Source: Woeseia oceani
Lineage (GTDB): Bacteria; Pseudomonadota; Gammaproteobacteria; Steroidobacterales; Woeseiaceae
Assembly: GCF_001677435.1 (NCBI RefSeq)
Contig: NZ_CP016268.1
Coordinates: forward strand, 186,001 to 250,000
Reading direction: 5' to 3'
DNA length: 64,000 nucleotides
Shown: positions 1 through 9,809 of the stretch, one piece after another
Layout of the letters: each line of letters starts with the position of its first letter
Position numbering within the stretch: position 1 is the first letter of the stretch
Program-made: the position numbers and the translations under genes
The notes under the pieces: model-generated
Databases searched by the model: none
Seen by the model: only the letters and a program-made list of their open reading frames with translations
What the model was told of the DNA's origin: nothing

Positions 1-319
1 CGAGGTAGTCGGCCCAGCGCTTATCCTGCTCACGGCCCAGTTCATGCAGGTAACGCCACGAAAACAACCCTGAATCGTGGCCATCGTCGAAAATCAGGCG
101 CACGGCGTAGCGGCCAACCGGCTCGACTTTCAGTACTTTTACGTCTTCTTTACCCGTTTGCAGCACTTCCTGACCGGGGCCGTGGCCTTTGACTTCGGCG
201 GACGGCGAGGAGACCCGCAGGTATTCGAAGGACAAATCGAACTGCTGGCCGTCGTCGAAACTGACGGTCAGGCAACGCGACTCCGTGCGCAGCCGAATTT
301 CGGTCGGTGTGGGATCCAT
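1..319 (-). CDS. DUF971 protein, partial (C-terminus off the window)
   Basis: Translating the minus strand from the ATG at 317-319 gives about 106 residues beginning MDPTPTEIRLRT and running open to the window edge. The pattern (LxVxFDDGQQFDLSFEYLRVSSPSAEV..., then GRYAVRLIFDDGHDSGLFSW) is that of the DUF971 / gamma-butyrobetaine hydroxylase N-terminal-like family, a small domain of unclear function. It is the last gene of a DUF484-xerC-hslV-hslU-DUF971 run and starts 16 bases after the hslU stop, so co-transcription is likely. The family often sits next to hslVU in Gammaproteobacteria. Only the missing C-terminus limits the call. Confidence 0.85.
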   Translation of the reverse strand, partial: MDPTPTEIRLRTESRCLTVSFDDGQQFDLSFEYLRVSSPSAEVKGHGPGQEVLQTGKEDVKVLKVEPVGRYAVRLIFDDGHDSGLFSWRYLHELGREQDKRWADYL

Positions 320-335
320 AGCGGTTGCCTTCTGC

Positions 336-1673
336 TCAGAGTATGTAGCGACTCAGATCCTCGTCCTGCGACAGTTCACCGAGGTGGGCATCCACGTAGG
401 CCGCGTCGACCAGCACCTCGGTGCCGCTCTTGTCCGAGGCTTCGAACGACACCTGTTCCAGCAGCCGTTCCATGACCGTGTGCAAGCGCCGGGCGCCGAT
501 GTTCTCGGTGGTTTCATTGACGTGAAACGCAACCTCGGCCAGCCGGCGTACGCCGTCGTCGGTGAAATCCAGCTTCACTTCTTCGGTGGCGATCAGTGCT
601 TTGTACTGTGAGGTGAGCGAGGCGTCCGGTTCGGTCAGGATGCGAATGAACTCTTCGGTCTTCAGTGGCTTCAGCTCGACCCGGATCGGGAAGCGGCCCT
701 GCAGTTCCGGAATAAGGTCAGACGGTTTGGAAACGTGGAACGCACCGGAGGCGATGAACAGGATGTGGTCCGTGCGCACCATGCCGTATTTGGTGTTGAT
801 GGTTGAGCCTTCGACCAGCGGCAGCAGGTCGCGCTGCACGCCCTCGCGGGAGACATCTGCGCCCATCGTCTCCGAACGGCGGGCCACTTTGTCGATTTCG
901 TCGAGAAACACGATGCCATGCTGTTCGACGGCCTCGACCGCCTGCAGCTTCAGCTCTTCCTCGTCGAGCATCTTCGCCGCTTCTTCGTCGGTCAGCAGCT
1001 TCATTGCTTCGCGAACCTTCAGCTTGCGGGTCTTGCGCTTGTTGTTCGACAAATTCTGGAACATGCCCTGCAGCTGGCTGGTCATTTCTTCCATACCGGG
1101 CGGGGCCATGATTTCGACGCCAACCGGCATCACCTGGATATCGATCTCGACCTCTTTGTCGTCCAGTTTGCCCTCGCGCAGCATTTTGCGAAATTTCTGC
1201 CGGGTCTCACTGTTGTCACGGCGGCCGCCGGTCTCGTCGGCGTCGGCCACGTGGGGGCTGCCGGGCAACAAAGCGTCCAGCAGTCGCTCCTCGGCCGAAT
1301 CCTCGGCCCGGTGGCGGACCTTGTCCATCGCCGACTCGCGTGTCAGCTTAACGGAGATGTCGACCAGATCACGGATGATGCTGTCCACCTCCCGGCCGAC
1401 ATAGCCAACTTCGGTGAACTTGGTCGCTTCTACCTTGATGAACGGTGCTTTCGCCAGCTTGGCCAGGCGTCGGGAAATTTCCGTCTTGCCGATGCCGGTG
1501 GCGCCGATCATCAGAATGTTCTTGGGCGTGATTTCGCTGCGCAGGGGTTCGTCGACCTGCACCCGCCGCCAGCGATTGCGCAATGCTATGGCAACGGCGC
1601 GCTTCGCTTCGTCCTGGCCAATGATGTGCTTGTCCAGTTCCTGGACGATCTCTCTCGGGGTCATTTGTGACAT
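336..1673 (-). CDS. hslU: ATP-dependent protease ATPase subunit HslU (ClpY)
   Basis: Unfoldase ring of the cytoplasmic HslUV protease; it recognises and threads substrates into HslV. The 445 residues match the usual length (about 443). Visible are the N-terminal [16 protein letters not shown], Walker A GATGIGKT, the pore-loop region [17 protein letters not shown], a variable I-domain, Walker [11 protein letters not shown], the sensor region [25 protein letters not shown], and the HslV-activating C-terminal tail ending DLSRYIL. I chose the ATG giving [10 protein letters not shown], one base after the hslV stop; longer forms run into hslV. Translation is probably coupled to hslV. Confidence 0.98.
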   Translation of the reverse strand: MSQMTPREIVQELDKHIIGQDEAKRAVAIALRNRWRRVQVDEPLRSEITPKNILMIGATGIGKTEISRRLAKLAKAPFIKVEATKFTEVGYVGREVDSIIRDLVDISVKLTRESAMDKVRHRAEDSAEERLLDALLPGSPHVADADETGGRRDNSETRQKFRKMLREGKLDDKEVEIDIQVMPVGVEIMAPPGMEEMTSQLQGMFQNLSNNKRKTRKLKVREAMKLLTDEEAAKMLDEEELKLQAVEAVEQHGIVFLDEIDKVARRSETMGADVSREGVQRDLLPLVEGSTINTKYGMVRTDHILFIASGAFHVSKPSDLIPELQGRFPIRVELKPLKTEEFIRILTEPDASLTSQYKALIATEEVKLDFTDDGVRRLAEVAFHVNETTENIGARRLHTVMERLLEQVSFEASDKSGTEVLVDAAYVDAHLGELSQDEDLSRYIL

Positions 1674-1674
1674 G

Positions 1675-2229
1675 TTATTTCTTGCCGCCAGCGGTGGATG
1701 GCAGTTCCTCAATGACGATATTTCGGTTGGTGTAGACGCAGATATTGCCGGCGATGATCAATGCCTTCTCAACGATTTCGCGGGCGCTCATCTCGGTGTT
1801 CTCGGCCAGCGCCATGGCAGCGGCCTGGGCGAATGAACCGCCGGAGCCTATCGCCATCAGGTCATTTTCCGGCTCAATCACGTCACCATTGCCGGAGATG
1901 ATGAACGATGCCTCCTGATCGGCGACGCACAGCAGGGCTTCAAGCCGCCGCAGGCGGCGATCCGTGCGCCACTCTTTCGCCAGTTCAATGGCGGCGCGGG
2001 TCAGGTTGCCGTATTGCTCGAGTTTCGCTTCGAACAGTTCAAAGAGAGTGAAGGCATCGGCCGTGCCGCCGGCGAAGCCCGCAATCACCCGACCGCCGGC
2101 AAGGCGTCGAACCTTGCGCGCATTGCCTTTCATGATGGTGTTGCCGAGACTGACCTGGCCGTCGCCGGCAATGGCCACGCTGTCGCCACGTCGTACGGAA
2201 ACGATAGTGGTGCCGCGAAATTGTTCCAT
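1675..2229 (-). CDS. hslV: ATP-dependent protease peptidase subunit HslV (ClpQ)
   Basis: Proteasome-beta-like threonine peptidase forming the double-hexamer core of HslUV. The predicted product has 184 residues. The catalytic Thr is the first of [10 protein letters not shown]. Here it follows a six-residue leader, MEQFRG, so N-terminal processing must expose Thr7. Such leaders occur in some proteobacterial HslV proteins, while E. coli has only Met. [24 protein letters not shown] is cut short by nothing and the rest of the fold is complete. It lies 90 bases downstream of xerC and one base upstream of hslU on the same strand. Confidence 0.97.
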   Translation of the reverse strand: MEQFRGTTIVSVRRGDSVAIAGDGQVSLGNTIMKGNARKVRRLAGGRVIAGFAGGTADAFTLFELFEAKLEQYGNLTRAAIELAKEWRTDRRLRRLEALLCVADQEASFIISGNGDVIEPENDLMAIGSGGSFAQAAAMALAENTEMSAREIVEKALIIAGNICVYTNRNIVIEELPSTAGGKK

Positions 2230-2318
2230 GTTGCTGGGTTCCTGACTGATTGCCCGGATCAAAGGGCCGCACAGTATAGACCGCGGTTAAGTCCGGGTGT
2301 CCGCTGCTGCGTGCGTAT

Positions 2319-3227
2319 TTACTTTTTGCTTTTGATCCGCGCCCTTGGATGGGTTTGGTCGTATATCTGGGCCAGGTGCTGAAAATCAAGATGGGTGTAA
2401 ACCTGGGTGGTGCTGATATTGGCGTGCCCCAGCAATTCCTGCACACCGCGCAGGTCGTGACTGGACTCCAGCAGGTGGGTGGCAAACGAATGCCGGAGCA
2501 AGTGCGGATAGACGCGGGCGTCGATGCCCTGCTTGCGGGCCCAGTGGGCGACGCGTTGCTGCACGGCGCGATGGCTGAGGCGGCGACCGTGCTGGCTTAC
2601 GAACAGCGCATTCTGGGTGCTGGCGGCGAGTGCCTGTCGCTCGTGGCGCCAGGCCTTTATCGCCGTGCCGGCTTTGCGGCCTACCGGCACTATGCGTTCC
2701 TTGCTGCCTTTGCCGGTTACGCGGACGGTGCCGTCAGCGAGATCGACATCGTGCAGGTCCAGAGAGACCAGCTCTGCCAGCCGCAGGCCCGAGGAATAGA
2801 ACAGCTCCAGGATCGCGCGGTCACGGGCGACCAGCGGCCCGTCACCGTCTATCTCCAGCAGCCGCGACATGCGGTCAGCGTCGAGATTGCCGGGCAGTCG
2901 CTTCTTCGCTTTCGGCGCGCTGACACCGGTAACCGGGTTTCGTGTAACCCGCTTTTCGCGCAGCAGGTAGCGAAAGTAGCTGCGTATGGCTGACAGGCGT
3001 CGCTGAATACTGCGGGCCGCGAGGCCTTTGCGGTAACAGCTCGCGCTGAAATTGCGGATGTGTTCGTCGTCCAGCTGGTCCCAGCGCGCGATGTCCTGTT
3101 CGCCACACCAGTCCGCGAGTGCTTCCAGGTCGCGGCGGTAGTTCTTGCAGGTCAGCGGTGAAAGGCGCCGCTCCATAGCAAGGTGCCGGATGAATTCGTC
3201 GATGTGGCGGCGCTGGTCGTCACGCAA
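2319..3227 (-). CDS. xerC: Tyrosine recombinase XerC
   Basis: Site-specific recombinase that resolves chromosome dimers at dif with XerD and FtsK. The 302-residue protein has an N-terminal SAM-like core-binding domain (about 1-95) and a catalytic domain with Arg in GLRLAELVSL, Lys in TGKGSKER, HLLRHSFATHLL, the LLGHANISTTQVYTHLD box and its Tyr nucleophile. The start is probably TTG at 3225-3227, preceded by an AAGGGGG stretch about 6 bases away; no ATG fits the family N-terminus. The dapF-DUF484-xerC order known elsewhere supports XerC over XerD, although dapF is absent here. Confidence 0.93.
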   Translation of the reverse strand: MRDDQRRHIDEFIRHLAMERRLSPLTCKNYRRDLEALADWCGEQDIARWDQLDDEHIRNFSASCYRKGLAARSIQRRLSAIRSYFRYLLREKRVTRNPVTGVSAPKAKKRLPGNLDADRMSRLLEIDGDGPLVARDRAILELFYSSGLRLAELVSLDLHDVDLADGTVRVTGKGSKERIVPVGRKAGTAIKAWRHERQALAASTQNALFVSQHGRRLSHRAVQQRVAHWARKQGIDARVYPHLLRHSFATHLLESSHDLRGVQELLGHANISTTQVYTHLDFQHLAQIYDQTHPRARIKSKK

Positions 3228-3251
3228 AGCGTGCCCCCTTGCCAGGGTGGC

Positions 3252-3956
3252 TCAATAGCGGCGCAGGGCTGCTGCCAGCAGGTCGCCAAGGCGGGCCAGA
3301 AAATCGATGCTCATGCCCGGGTGGAAACGGTTGGCATCGGCACTGCCGATGGCGAGGAAACCGGAACTGGATTTCTTGCCCAGCGGCACGAGCGCGACCG
3401 AGCCCACTTCGTCAGCCTCGCCAGGGAACAGGAAGTCACGTTGGGCATCACGGATCTGGCCGCAACGCGGCAGATCGCTTTCGAGAAAGGTCGAGAAGGC
3501 TTTTATCGGTACGTCGTTGCGTTCGATCGGGCGGAAAAAGCGGTTGACGTCGGATTGCTCGAACAGCTCCGGGTCGGTGAACAGCACGAGCACCGAGTGA
3601 TCCGCGCCGAACGAGGTGCGCAATGCGGTCTCTACCACGGCGAGCGTGTCTTTAAGCGTGTCCGCCGCCAGCAAGGTGAGCGCCATTTCGTGAATTTTGG
3701 CGGCCAGAATGTCATTGGCACGCGCAACTTCCACGAGTTCTTTCAGCTGCCGCTCAAGTTTCAGGTCTTTCTGGCGCAATACTGATACCTGCCGTTCTAC
3801 GAGTGACACGGTGCCGCCGGTAACGTGCGGAAGCCTGAGCATGCCAAGCAGCGTGTTATGCCGTTCGAAAAAATCCGGGTGCGCTTCAAGATAATCGTAC
3901 ACCGACTGTTCCGACGCTGCGTCATCAACAAATTCCTGTTTCGTCTGGGTGCTCAT
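3252..3956 (-). CDS. DUF484 family protein
   Basis: A 234-residue protein with the DUF484 pattern: N-terminal VYDYLEAHPDFFERHNTLLGMLRLPH, a short coiled coil (about 50-85, RQVSVLRQKDLKLERQL), then a GAF-like domain ending GFLAIGSADANRFHPGMSIDFLARLGDLLAAALRR. Its function is not established; it is usually encoded just before xerC, as here (24-base gap). The ATG at 3954-3956 is preceded by an AGGGGAAA ribosome binding site, whereas upstream alternatives lack family similarity. It opens the xerC-hslVU run. Confidence 0.93.
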   Translation of the reverse strand: MSTQTKQEFVDDAASEQSVYDYLEAHPDFFERHNTLLGMLRLPHVTGGTVSLVERQVSVLRQKDLKLERQLKELVEVARANDILAAKIHEMALTLLAADTLKDTLAVVETALRTSFGADHSVLVLFTDPELFEQSDVNRFFRPIERNDVPIKAFSTFLESDLPRCGQIRDAQRDFLFPGEADEVGSVALVPLGKKSSSGFLAIGSADANRFHPGMSIDFLARLGDLLAAALRRY

Positions 3957-4165
3957 CTGGCGCGTTTCCCCTGCTACTTTCTTAATGCCGATGTGTACGG
4001 CGTCGGTCTCTTGTCGGCGAGAGCTTAGCATGATCGGTGGCCCGTTCCGTGTGCTTCGCATTCGCTGCAACAAGTCGCAATTGCCTGTCAATGGACTTTT
4101 AATTGCGGCGCGGGTAGTTTACATAAACCTGCTAATAACAACTAAACCTGACTCGGGGACTGGCA

Positions 4166-4804
4166 ATGCGGCACATCATGGTCATGAACGCCAAAGGCGG
4201 TTGCGGCAAGAGCACCTTGGCAACGAACATAGCGGCTTATTTTGCGAACGAAGGCCTCGCGGTCGCGTTGGCCGATTTTGATCCACAGCGATCCGGACTG
4301 GACTGGATAGATCGTCGTCCGGAAAACCGACCTTCGATAGCCGGTGTTGCCGGCTACGCCGACGGGCTCAGGAAGATGCCACGCACGGCAGACTTGCTGG
4401 TCATCGACGCGCCGGCACGAACGCACGACAAAGAACTCAACGATCTCGTCAAGCACGCCGAAACCATCGTCGTGCCGGTACTGCCGTCAACCATCGACAT
4501 GCAGGCCACTGACCGCTTTATCACGGAGCTCAAAGGGGTCAGCAAGATCGAGAAAAAAGGCGCGAAAATCGGCGTTGTGGCGAACAGGGTGCGAGAAAAT
4601 ACACTTATCTTCGAAGAACTCGATGAGCACCTGACCACCGCCAGGGTGCCGTACATCACGGCGCTGCGCGAGGCGCAGAATTACGTGCGTGCTTACACGC
4701 GCGGGCTCGGTATTCACGAGTTGCCGGAGTACCTGGCGTGGCCCGATTGGGAGCAATGGGACCCGCTGGTCAAATGGCTCAAGAGCGTGCGTAGCCAGCC
4801 CTAA
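4166..4804 (+). CDS. ParA-family partition ATPase, orphan
   Basis: A 212-residue P-loop ATPase of the ParA/MinD class with the deviant Walker A KGGCGKSTLATN near residue 10, switch I region LADFDPQRSGLDW, and Walker B-like LLVIDAPAR. No ParB-like gene or obvious parS sites flank it, so it may position a non-chromosomal cargo or act alone. It is monocistronic, divergent from DUF484, and its last four bases overlap the stop of the convergent epimerase gene. A GGGGAC stretch precedes the ATG. Confidence 0.88.
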   Translation: MRHIMVMNAKGGCGKSTLATNIAAYFANEGLAVALADFDPQRSGLDWIDRRPENRPSIAGVAGYADGLRKMPRTADLLVIDAPARTHDKELNDLVKHAETIVVPVLPSTIDMQATDRFITELKGVSKIEKKGAKIGVVANRVRENTLIFEELDEHLTTARVPYITALREAQNYVRAYTRGLGIHELPEYLAWPDWEQWDPLVKWLKSVRSQP

Positions 4805-5664
4805 GCATCAACCGTCGCTGTTCGCTGGCCGGCGCGCAGACTGGCGCGGATGCCTTCCGTGGCATCCGGGTAGCGTGGACAGATACGCAAGACGTCGTAC
4901 ATACGCCGCAAATCCAGACGTCGCGACTCCCGCAGGAATGACAGGCGTCGTTCACCCCAGGTCTCGCTGGCTTCCGCCATGGTGATGGCCTCGGGTATGT
5001 CCAGTCCGGCCAGCGTTGCCACTGTGCTGGCAAACCAGCTGCTACTCCGGTGGTCGCCATCGCCGACGTTGTACACGCCAGCGGGGCGCGCGGGGTCGGT
5101 CGCCGCCAGTGCGCAGTTCACGAGGTCGTCAACGTGGATGCGATTGCCAGGTCCCGCATCTTCTTCCCGCAGTATCGGTTCACCGCGTTGCAGCCGTTCC
5201 AGGCCAAGTCGGCCAGGCCCGTAAATACCGGGCACCCGCAGAACGACCAGTTCCGAATTGTGTTCGCTGCACCAGCTTTGCAGCTGCGCTTCAGCGGCAA
5301 CCCGGCGCTGGGCGCGGTCGGTCTTCGGTGCCACAGGGTCGTCTTCACTCACTCGCTCACCACCGGTATCGCCGTACACGCCGCTGGTGCTGAAATAAAC
5401 GAAACGGCGCGGAACGTTGCTCAGTGCGTCCAGGAAGTGTTGCAGACGGGGATCCGGCAGTGCGGCTGGTGGCACCGTGTAGATGACGCAGTCGACCGCA
5501 GGTAACGGCGCGATCGGCTGATCGAGATCGGCGGCAATTATGCTGTGCAACGGTTGTTCGTCTTCGTGCCGCCTGAGACCGGTTGCAGCGACGGGCGGCA
5601 AGGTATCGAGTATGCGTTGGCCGCTATAGCCGGCACCGGCGATCAGGTATTGCCACTTGCCCAC
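4801..5664 (-). CDS. NAD(P)-dependent epimerase/dehydratase (YeeZ-like)
   Basis: A 287-residue Rossmann protein of the extended SDR superfamily. It starts MGKWQYLIAGAGYSGQRIL, giving the nucleotide-binding GxGYxGxR loop. YFSTSGVYGDTGG corresponds to the catalytic SxxxY region, though the exact Tyr-x3-Lys is degenerate. VLRVPGIYGPGR is typical of nucleotide-sugar epimerase relatives such as YeeZ. The substrate cannot be read from the sequence. It may be the last gene of the hem run (6 bases after hemY), and it converges with the ParA gene with a 4-base overlap. Confidence 0.85.
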   Translation of the reverse strand: MGKWQYLIAGAGYSGQRILDTLPPVAATGLRRHEDEQPLHSIIAADLDQPIAPLPAVDCVIYTVPPAALPDPRLQHFLDALSNVPRRFVYFSTSGVYGDTGGERVSEDDPVAPKTDRAQRRVAAEAQLQSWCSEHNSELVVLRVPGIYGPGRLGLERLQRGEPILREEDAGPGNRIHVDDLVNCALAATDPARPAGVYNVGDGDHRSSSWFASTVATLAGLDIPEAITMAEASETWGERRLSFLRESRRLDLRRMYDVLRICPRYPDATEGIRASLRAGQRTATVDA

Positions 5665-5670
5665 CGTTCG

Positions 5671-6879
5671 TCAGTCTTTGCTGGGATCAGGGCCGAGCCA
5701 CGGAATTGCCGTGTTGCTCAGTGGGGTAACGAGACCGAGGCCGGCGCGGTATGCCTCTGCGGCGGCCGTCCCTTCGCCAAGCTGGTTCAGCAATCGCCCG
5801 TATTCCTGGTAGGCCTCGGGACTTGGTCGCACCGCCAGCGTGGTTTCCAGGTAACTGCGCGCCTTGCCCCACAGTTCGTTGCGCAGGCAAAGCCGTGCCG
5901 CTGCCAACAACAGGTCGGGGTCCTCGCCGTGTGTTTTCAGCCAGTTTTCTGCGCGCTTGAGCTGGCGGCTCGGGTCGCTGCTTTGCGCCGTGCCGTACAG
6001 GCGTACCAGCGGTCCGCGCCATTCGCGCTTCAATGCAGCGGCGATTTCCTTTTCGACCTGGTCGTGCTTGCCGCAGCGGCTTAGCGCGGCGAAATAGGCT
6101 TCGAGTAGCTGATCGTTCTTGTGGTACGCACGAGGTACCTCCTTCCAGACACTCATTACCGCATCGGCATCAGCTGCGGCTCGCAACGCCTCGACGTGTA
6201 CGCGGACGGTCCATGTCGCGAGCAGCTTCTCATCAAGCCGACCGTGCTTTTTCAAACGCGGCAGGAGGGCCGCCAGTTGCTTCCAGTCTTCCAGCCGGAA
6301 GTACAGTTTGCCCATCAGCACCAGCGCGTGACTGTGATTGGGCGAGTTTTCTTCGAGCTGCCGCAAGGTCGCGAGCGCCTGTTCATACTGCTGGCGGTCG
6401 AGTTGCAGTTCAGCCTGGGTCAGCAAGACGGCATTGGCGGCATTCGGCAAGCGTTCGTAAGCCTCTTTCAGCCAGCCATCACGCCGTTCGTCGTTGCCGC
6501 GCAGGTGGGCGGCACGTGCTGCCTGCAGGTAATTGAGCAATGGTGCATCGCTGCCAGGCGCGGAGCGGGCCAGCAGTTTCTCACCGCGGGCGAAATTGCC
6601 CTCGGCCATTTCAATAACGCCACGGGTCAGACGTTGCCCGGCGCGGCCACTGCGGTAACGGCCGGCGGCTTCGCCCAGGCGGCGCGGCGCGCGCCAGAGT
6701 TTGCCAAGCAGCCATAACGAGAAAATCAGTAACGCGATGGCCCCGAGTAACGCCGGCACCGACATTTCGACGATGTAGCCGCGGAAGTTAATGACGATAT
6801 ATCCGGGGTCATGCAGCAAAAAGCTGGCGCCGATCGCGGCTAACACGATCGAAGTAACGACGAGCAGGCCAAATTTCAT
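5671..6879 (-). CDS. hemY: HemY, inner-membrane TPR protein of the haem locus
   Basis: A 402-residue protein with two N-terminal membrane helices (about 4-22 and 43-62, ending SLWLLGKLW) followed by a cytosolic or periplasmic TPR-like helical domain (RGEKLLARSAPGSDAPLLNYLQAARAAHLRG and later repeats). This is the proteobacterial HemY encoded after hemX, not the protoporphyrinogen oxidase of the same name. Its role is unsettled; it is thought to organise late haem synthesis. The start overlaps the hemX stop by four bases, indicating translational coupling. Confidence 0.93.
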   Translation of the reverse strand: MKFGLLVVTSIVLAAIGASFLLHDPGYIVINFRGYIVEMSVPALLGAIALLIFSLWLLGKLWRAPRRLGEAAGRYRSGRAGQRLTRGVIEMAEGNFARGEKLLARSAPGSDAPLLNYLQAARAAHLRGNDERRDGWLKEAYERLPNAANAVLLTQAELQLDRQQYEQALATLRQLEENSPNHSHALVLMGKLYFRLEDWKQLAALLPRLKKHGRLDEKLLATWTVRVHVEALRAAADADAVMSVWKEVPRAYHKNDQLLEAYFAALSRCGKHDQVEKEIAAALKREWRGPLVRLYGTAQSSDPSRQLKRAENWLKTHGEDPDLLLAAARLCLRNELWGKARSYLETTLAVRPSPEAYQEYGRLLNQLGEGTAAAEAYRAGLGLVTPLSNTAIPWLGPDPSKD

Positions 6880-8111
6880 TGATCAGTTCCGGCGTCGTCA
6901 GCGGCAGGCGGGCGTCGGTCGCGGGACTGCAGGGAAATGTATTGCCGCAGCAGGGCGAGCGACCCGGAGATGTCGGGCGGGTTTGGCCGAAATGCCGTCG
7001 AGCGCAATTCTTTGATGGTGTCGAGCGCGCTCTTTACCGGCAGACTGCCGACATCGTAGTACTCCTCAAGCCAGCGTCCGGCGTCGTCCAGGCTCTGCCG
7101 GAACAAGGTTTGTTCACCGCGCAGCAGGGCGAGGCGCGCGGCTTGCAGCTGCAACGTCAGGTTGCTGCGCAGGAAATACGCGGCATCCGGCGGCAACAAC
7201 GGGGTGACCGGCTGATCGCTGCGGCGCACCGAAATAACATTGCTGAGCGAGCTCTTGAGCGATGCCCACGCACGGGCGACCCCGGTCAGATTCGGATCGA
7301 TTCCCGGACCATCGAAGTTCGGCTGCACGATGTCAGTCTTAAGGGTCAGTGAATCAATCGCCCCTGCCAGACTGGAGAGCATCAGTGCCGCACCCTCGGT
7401 ATCGGCGGCACCCAGTGCGTCGAGCTGGCGGAGTTCATCGGCGAGCGCGCGCCGAACGTCAGTCAGGCCGGGATTGGCCAGCGAGACCAGCCGTTCATCG
7501 GCCAGCTGCAGCGCAATCTGAGCGAGTGACACATTGCCGGCCAGTTGAATCTGGGCATTGGCAATCTGCAGGTAATACTCCGCCTCGGACAGCAACCAGG
7601 TATCGCGCAGTCCACTGGAAATGCCTTGCAAGGCGGCCATGGACGACTCGAGACTGGAAAGTCGTCCGGGTACTGCTTCCAGCGGCCGCAGACGTTCATT
7701 CAATGTGCGTTGCAGTGCGCTGACTTCATCATTGCCAGCGCCTAGCGAGGACCGCAAAGCCGCGAGTGCCTGCTCACTCTGACGGAGGCTGTTGTTACTG
7801 TCCTGCAGTTCGCGCTCCAGGCGCAGTAAAGCGGCCTCATTGCGGGTTGCCAGCGCATCTGGCGTAGCGTCCGCCAGCAGTTGCCAGGCAACACCGGCCA
7901 GCGCCGCGAGGGCAAGCAGCAGGGCCAGCAACGCGAGCAGCAGACTGCCACGGGAGCTCTTCGTACGCGACGCTTCCGGGCTCGCCGCACCTGTGTCCTG
8001 ATCAGCCGCCTGAGCCTCTGGCGCTGTCGTCGCGGATTCGCTGGCCGTTTCAATAACGACCTGATCGTCCGCTGGCGCTTTTTGTTCGTCTGCTTTTTCG
8101 TTGTTACTCAT
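6876..8111 (-). CDS. hemX: HemX family protein (annotated uroporphyrinogen-III C-methyltransferase)
   Basis: A 411-residue membrane-anchored protein. It has a charged Ala/Asp/Glu-rich cytoplasmic start, one transmembrane segment (SLLLALLALLLALAALAGV, about residues 56-75), then a periplasmic coiled coil (ATRNEAALLRLERELQDSNNSL...) and an all-helical domain. It has no SAM-binding methyltransferase motif, so the traditional methyltransferase name is doubtful for this protein. It overlaps hemD by 8 bases and hemY by 4, in the conserved order hemC-hemD-hemX-hemY. Confidence 0.93.
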   Translation of the reverse strand: MSNNEKADEQKAPADDQVVIETASESATTAPEAQAADQDTGAASPEASRTKSSRGSLLLALLALLLALAALAGVAWQLLADATPDALATRNEAALLRLERELQDSNNSLRQSEQALAALRSSLGAGNDEVSALQRTLNERLRPLEAVPGRLSSLESSMAALQGISSGLRDTWLLSEAEYYLQIANAQIQLAGNVSLAQIALQLADERLVSLANPGLTDVRRALADELRQLDALGAADTEGAALMLSSLAGAIDSLTLKTDIVQPNFDGPGIDPNLTGVARAWASLKSSLSNVISVRRSDQPVTPLLPPDAAYFLRSNLTLQLQAARLALLRGEQTLFRQSLDDAGRWLEEYYDVGSLPVKSALDTIKELRSTAFRPNPPDISGSLALLRQYISLQSRDRRPPAADDAGTDQ

Positions 8112-8889
8112 TCGTTGGGTCCGCTTGCTGCTGCCAGTCGGCGATCATTGCAGCCACCATGTCCTCGGCACGAGGATGGGTGGCCAACAGCGCCCGCATC
8201 CCGGGAAGCCGTTTTTCTGCCGCCATTATCACACGATCGCTGGGCGTCACCAGTCGGACGCCGGTGCCGGGTCCGCTGCAGTCGGCCGGCAGCAAGTCCA
8301 GCAGGTTGTCGAGCGAGGCGACGCTCATGGCCAGCAGGTAGTGTATGTCACCCTGACGGCAGGCGTTCGCCAGCATTTCTTGCTCCTGCGTGCTGATGGG
8401 GTGGGGGCGGCGTTCGTAGACGCAAATGTAATCCACCGTAGCGCCACGGGCGCGCAGTGTCTGGCCGAGCAGCCCGCGGCCGCCATCGCCGCGCACGATC
8501 AGTATGCGCTTGCCGCTGACGGCCTGCAGATCGGCCTCGGCCAGCAAGGCCTCACTGTCAAAGCCATTCTCCGGGAGGATGTCGGCGCGTCGCCCGGCGG
8601 CCACAATGGCATCGGCGGTGGCTTTGCCTATCGCGCCGAGGCGGGCGTGGCCGGGCGCCAGAAACAGCCCGTGGTCAACCGCGTTCCGACTGACAAATAT
8701 CAGAATGTCAGGCGTTGCCAGACTGTCCATTTCAGCGGCGATGGCGGCGCGCGGTCGCGCCACGATGTCGATGACCGGAATATTAAAGGCCCGGCCACCG
8801 GCCTTTTCGATGCAGGCAATGATGTCCGCTGACTGATGGCGCGGCCGGGTTTGCAGGACACCGGCACCGGCCAGTGCGGTTCTGTTCAC
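8104..8889 (-). CDS. hemD: Uroporphyrinogen-III synthase
   Basis: Cyclises hydroxymethylbilane to uroporphyrinogen III with inversion of ring D. The 261-residue protein has the family pattern: VLQTRPRHQSADIIACIEKAGGRAFNIPV at the start, then VSRNAVDHGLF, AIGKATADAI, and the second-domain ILIVRGDGGRGLLGQTLRARGATVDYICVYERR. HemD is poorly conserved between species, so identification also rests on the position two bases after hemC and before hemX. Confidence 0.94.
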   Translation of the reverse strand: MNRTALAGAGVLQTRPRHQSADIIACIEKAGGRAFNIPVIDIVARPRAAIAAEMDSLATPDILIFVSRNAVDHGLFLAPGHARLGAIGKATADAIVAAGRRADILPENGFDSEALLAEADLQAVSGKRILIVRGDGGRGLLGQTLRARGATVDYICVYERRPHPISTQEQEMLANACRQGDIHYLLAMSVASLDNLLDLLPADCSGPGTGVRLVTPSDRVIMAAEKRLPGMRALLATHPRAEDMVAAMIADWQQQADPTNE

Positions 8890-8891
8890 GG

Positions 8892-9803
8892 TCAGCTGCC
8901 GGCTAGCAGGTTGGCGGCGCCGTTCGCCAGCAGCACGTCAGCGAGCGCCGTTCCCAGCTCGGCCGCATCGGCCGCGCGGCCGGAGCTTTGCTGCCGCAGC
9001 ACCTCACTGCCGTCTGCCCGGGCAACCAGGGCTTCCAGTGTGAGTTCGTCGCCGTTGAGTATGGCGTAACTCGCCACCGGTGAATGGCAGCTGGCTTCGA
9101 GACGGTGCGCTACAGCCCGTTCGGCGCGGGTGGTGACGGCGGTAACGGGGTCCTCCAGTCGGGCCAGCAAGCTGCAAAGATCGTCGCGGTCGCTGAGGCA
9201 CTCGATGCCGATGACGCCCTGACCCGCGGCGGGCAGCATCGTCGTCGCCGGCAGAACTTCGCTGATCCGGTCAGCCAGCTCCAGCCGCTCGAGACCGGCC
9301 GCTGCCAGGACGATTGCGTCGTATTCGCCGGCATCGAGTTTGCCGATCCGGGTTTGCACGTTGCCGCGCAGCGGTTTGACGCACAGGTCCGGGCGTACCG
9401 CCAGAATCTGTGCCTGGCGCCGCAGGCTGGAGCTGCCGACGACGGCACCTTCGGGCAGAGTCTTCAGCGTCACGGCTTCGCGACCCAGCAACGCGTCGGC
9501 GGGATTGCCGCGCGGCAGAATGGCGGCTATGCAAAAGCCCTCCGGCATGACCGCTGGCACGTCTTTCATGGAGTGCACGGCAATATCGGCGCGACCGTCC
9601 TGCATCGCGACTTCGAGCTCTTTAATGAACAGGCCTTTGCCGCCGATCTTTTGCAGGCTGCGATCCAGCACCTCATCGCCCCGGGTGGACAATGGCACGA
9701 GTTCCACCGTGGCGCTCGGAACAGTTCGGTTAATTTCGGCGGCGACATACTCAGCTTGCCAAAGTGCAAGAAGACTCTTGCGGGTTGCGATACGGATGTG
9801 CAA
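8892..9803 (-). CDS. hemC: Hydroxymethylbilane synthase (porphobilinogen deaminase)
   Basis: Polymerises four porphobilinogen units onto a dipyrromethane cofactor. The 303-residue protein shows IRIATRKSLLALWQAEYVA at the N-terminus, the GGKGLFIKELE and DIAVHSMKDVP motifs, SSLRRQAQ, and the cofactor-binding Cys in HRLEASCHSPVASYA. It starts 6 bases downstream of the algR stop and precedes hemD, as in Pseudomonas-type algZ-algR-hemC-hemD loci. Confidence 0.97.
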   Translation of the reverse strand: MHIRIATRKSLLALWQAEYVAAEINRTVPSATVELVPLSTRGDEVLDRSLQKIGGKGLFIKELEVAMQDGRADIAVHSMKDVPAVMPEGFCIAAILPRGNPADALLGREAVTLKTLPEGAVVGSSSLRRQAQILAVRPDLCVKPLRGNVQTRIGKLDAGEYDAIVLAAAGLERLELADRISEVLPATTMLPAAGQGVIGIECLSDRDDLCSLLARLEDPVTAVTTRAERAVAHRLEASCHSPVASYAILNGDELTLEALVARADGSEVLRQQSSGRAADAAELGTALADVLLANGAANLLAGS

Positions 9804-9809
9804 AACGAC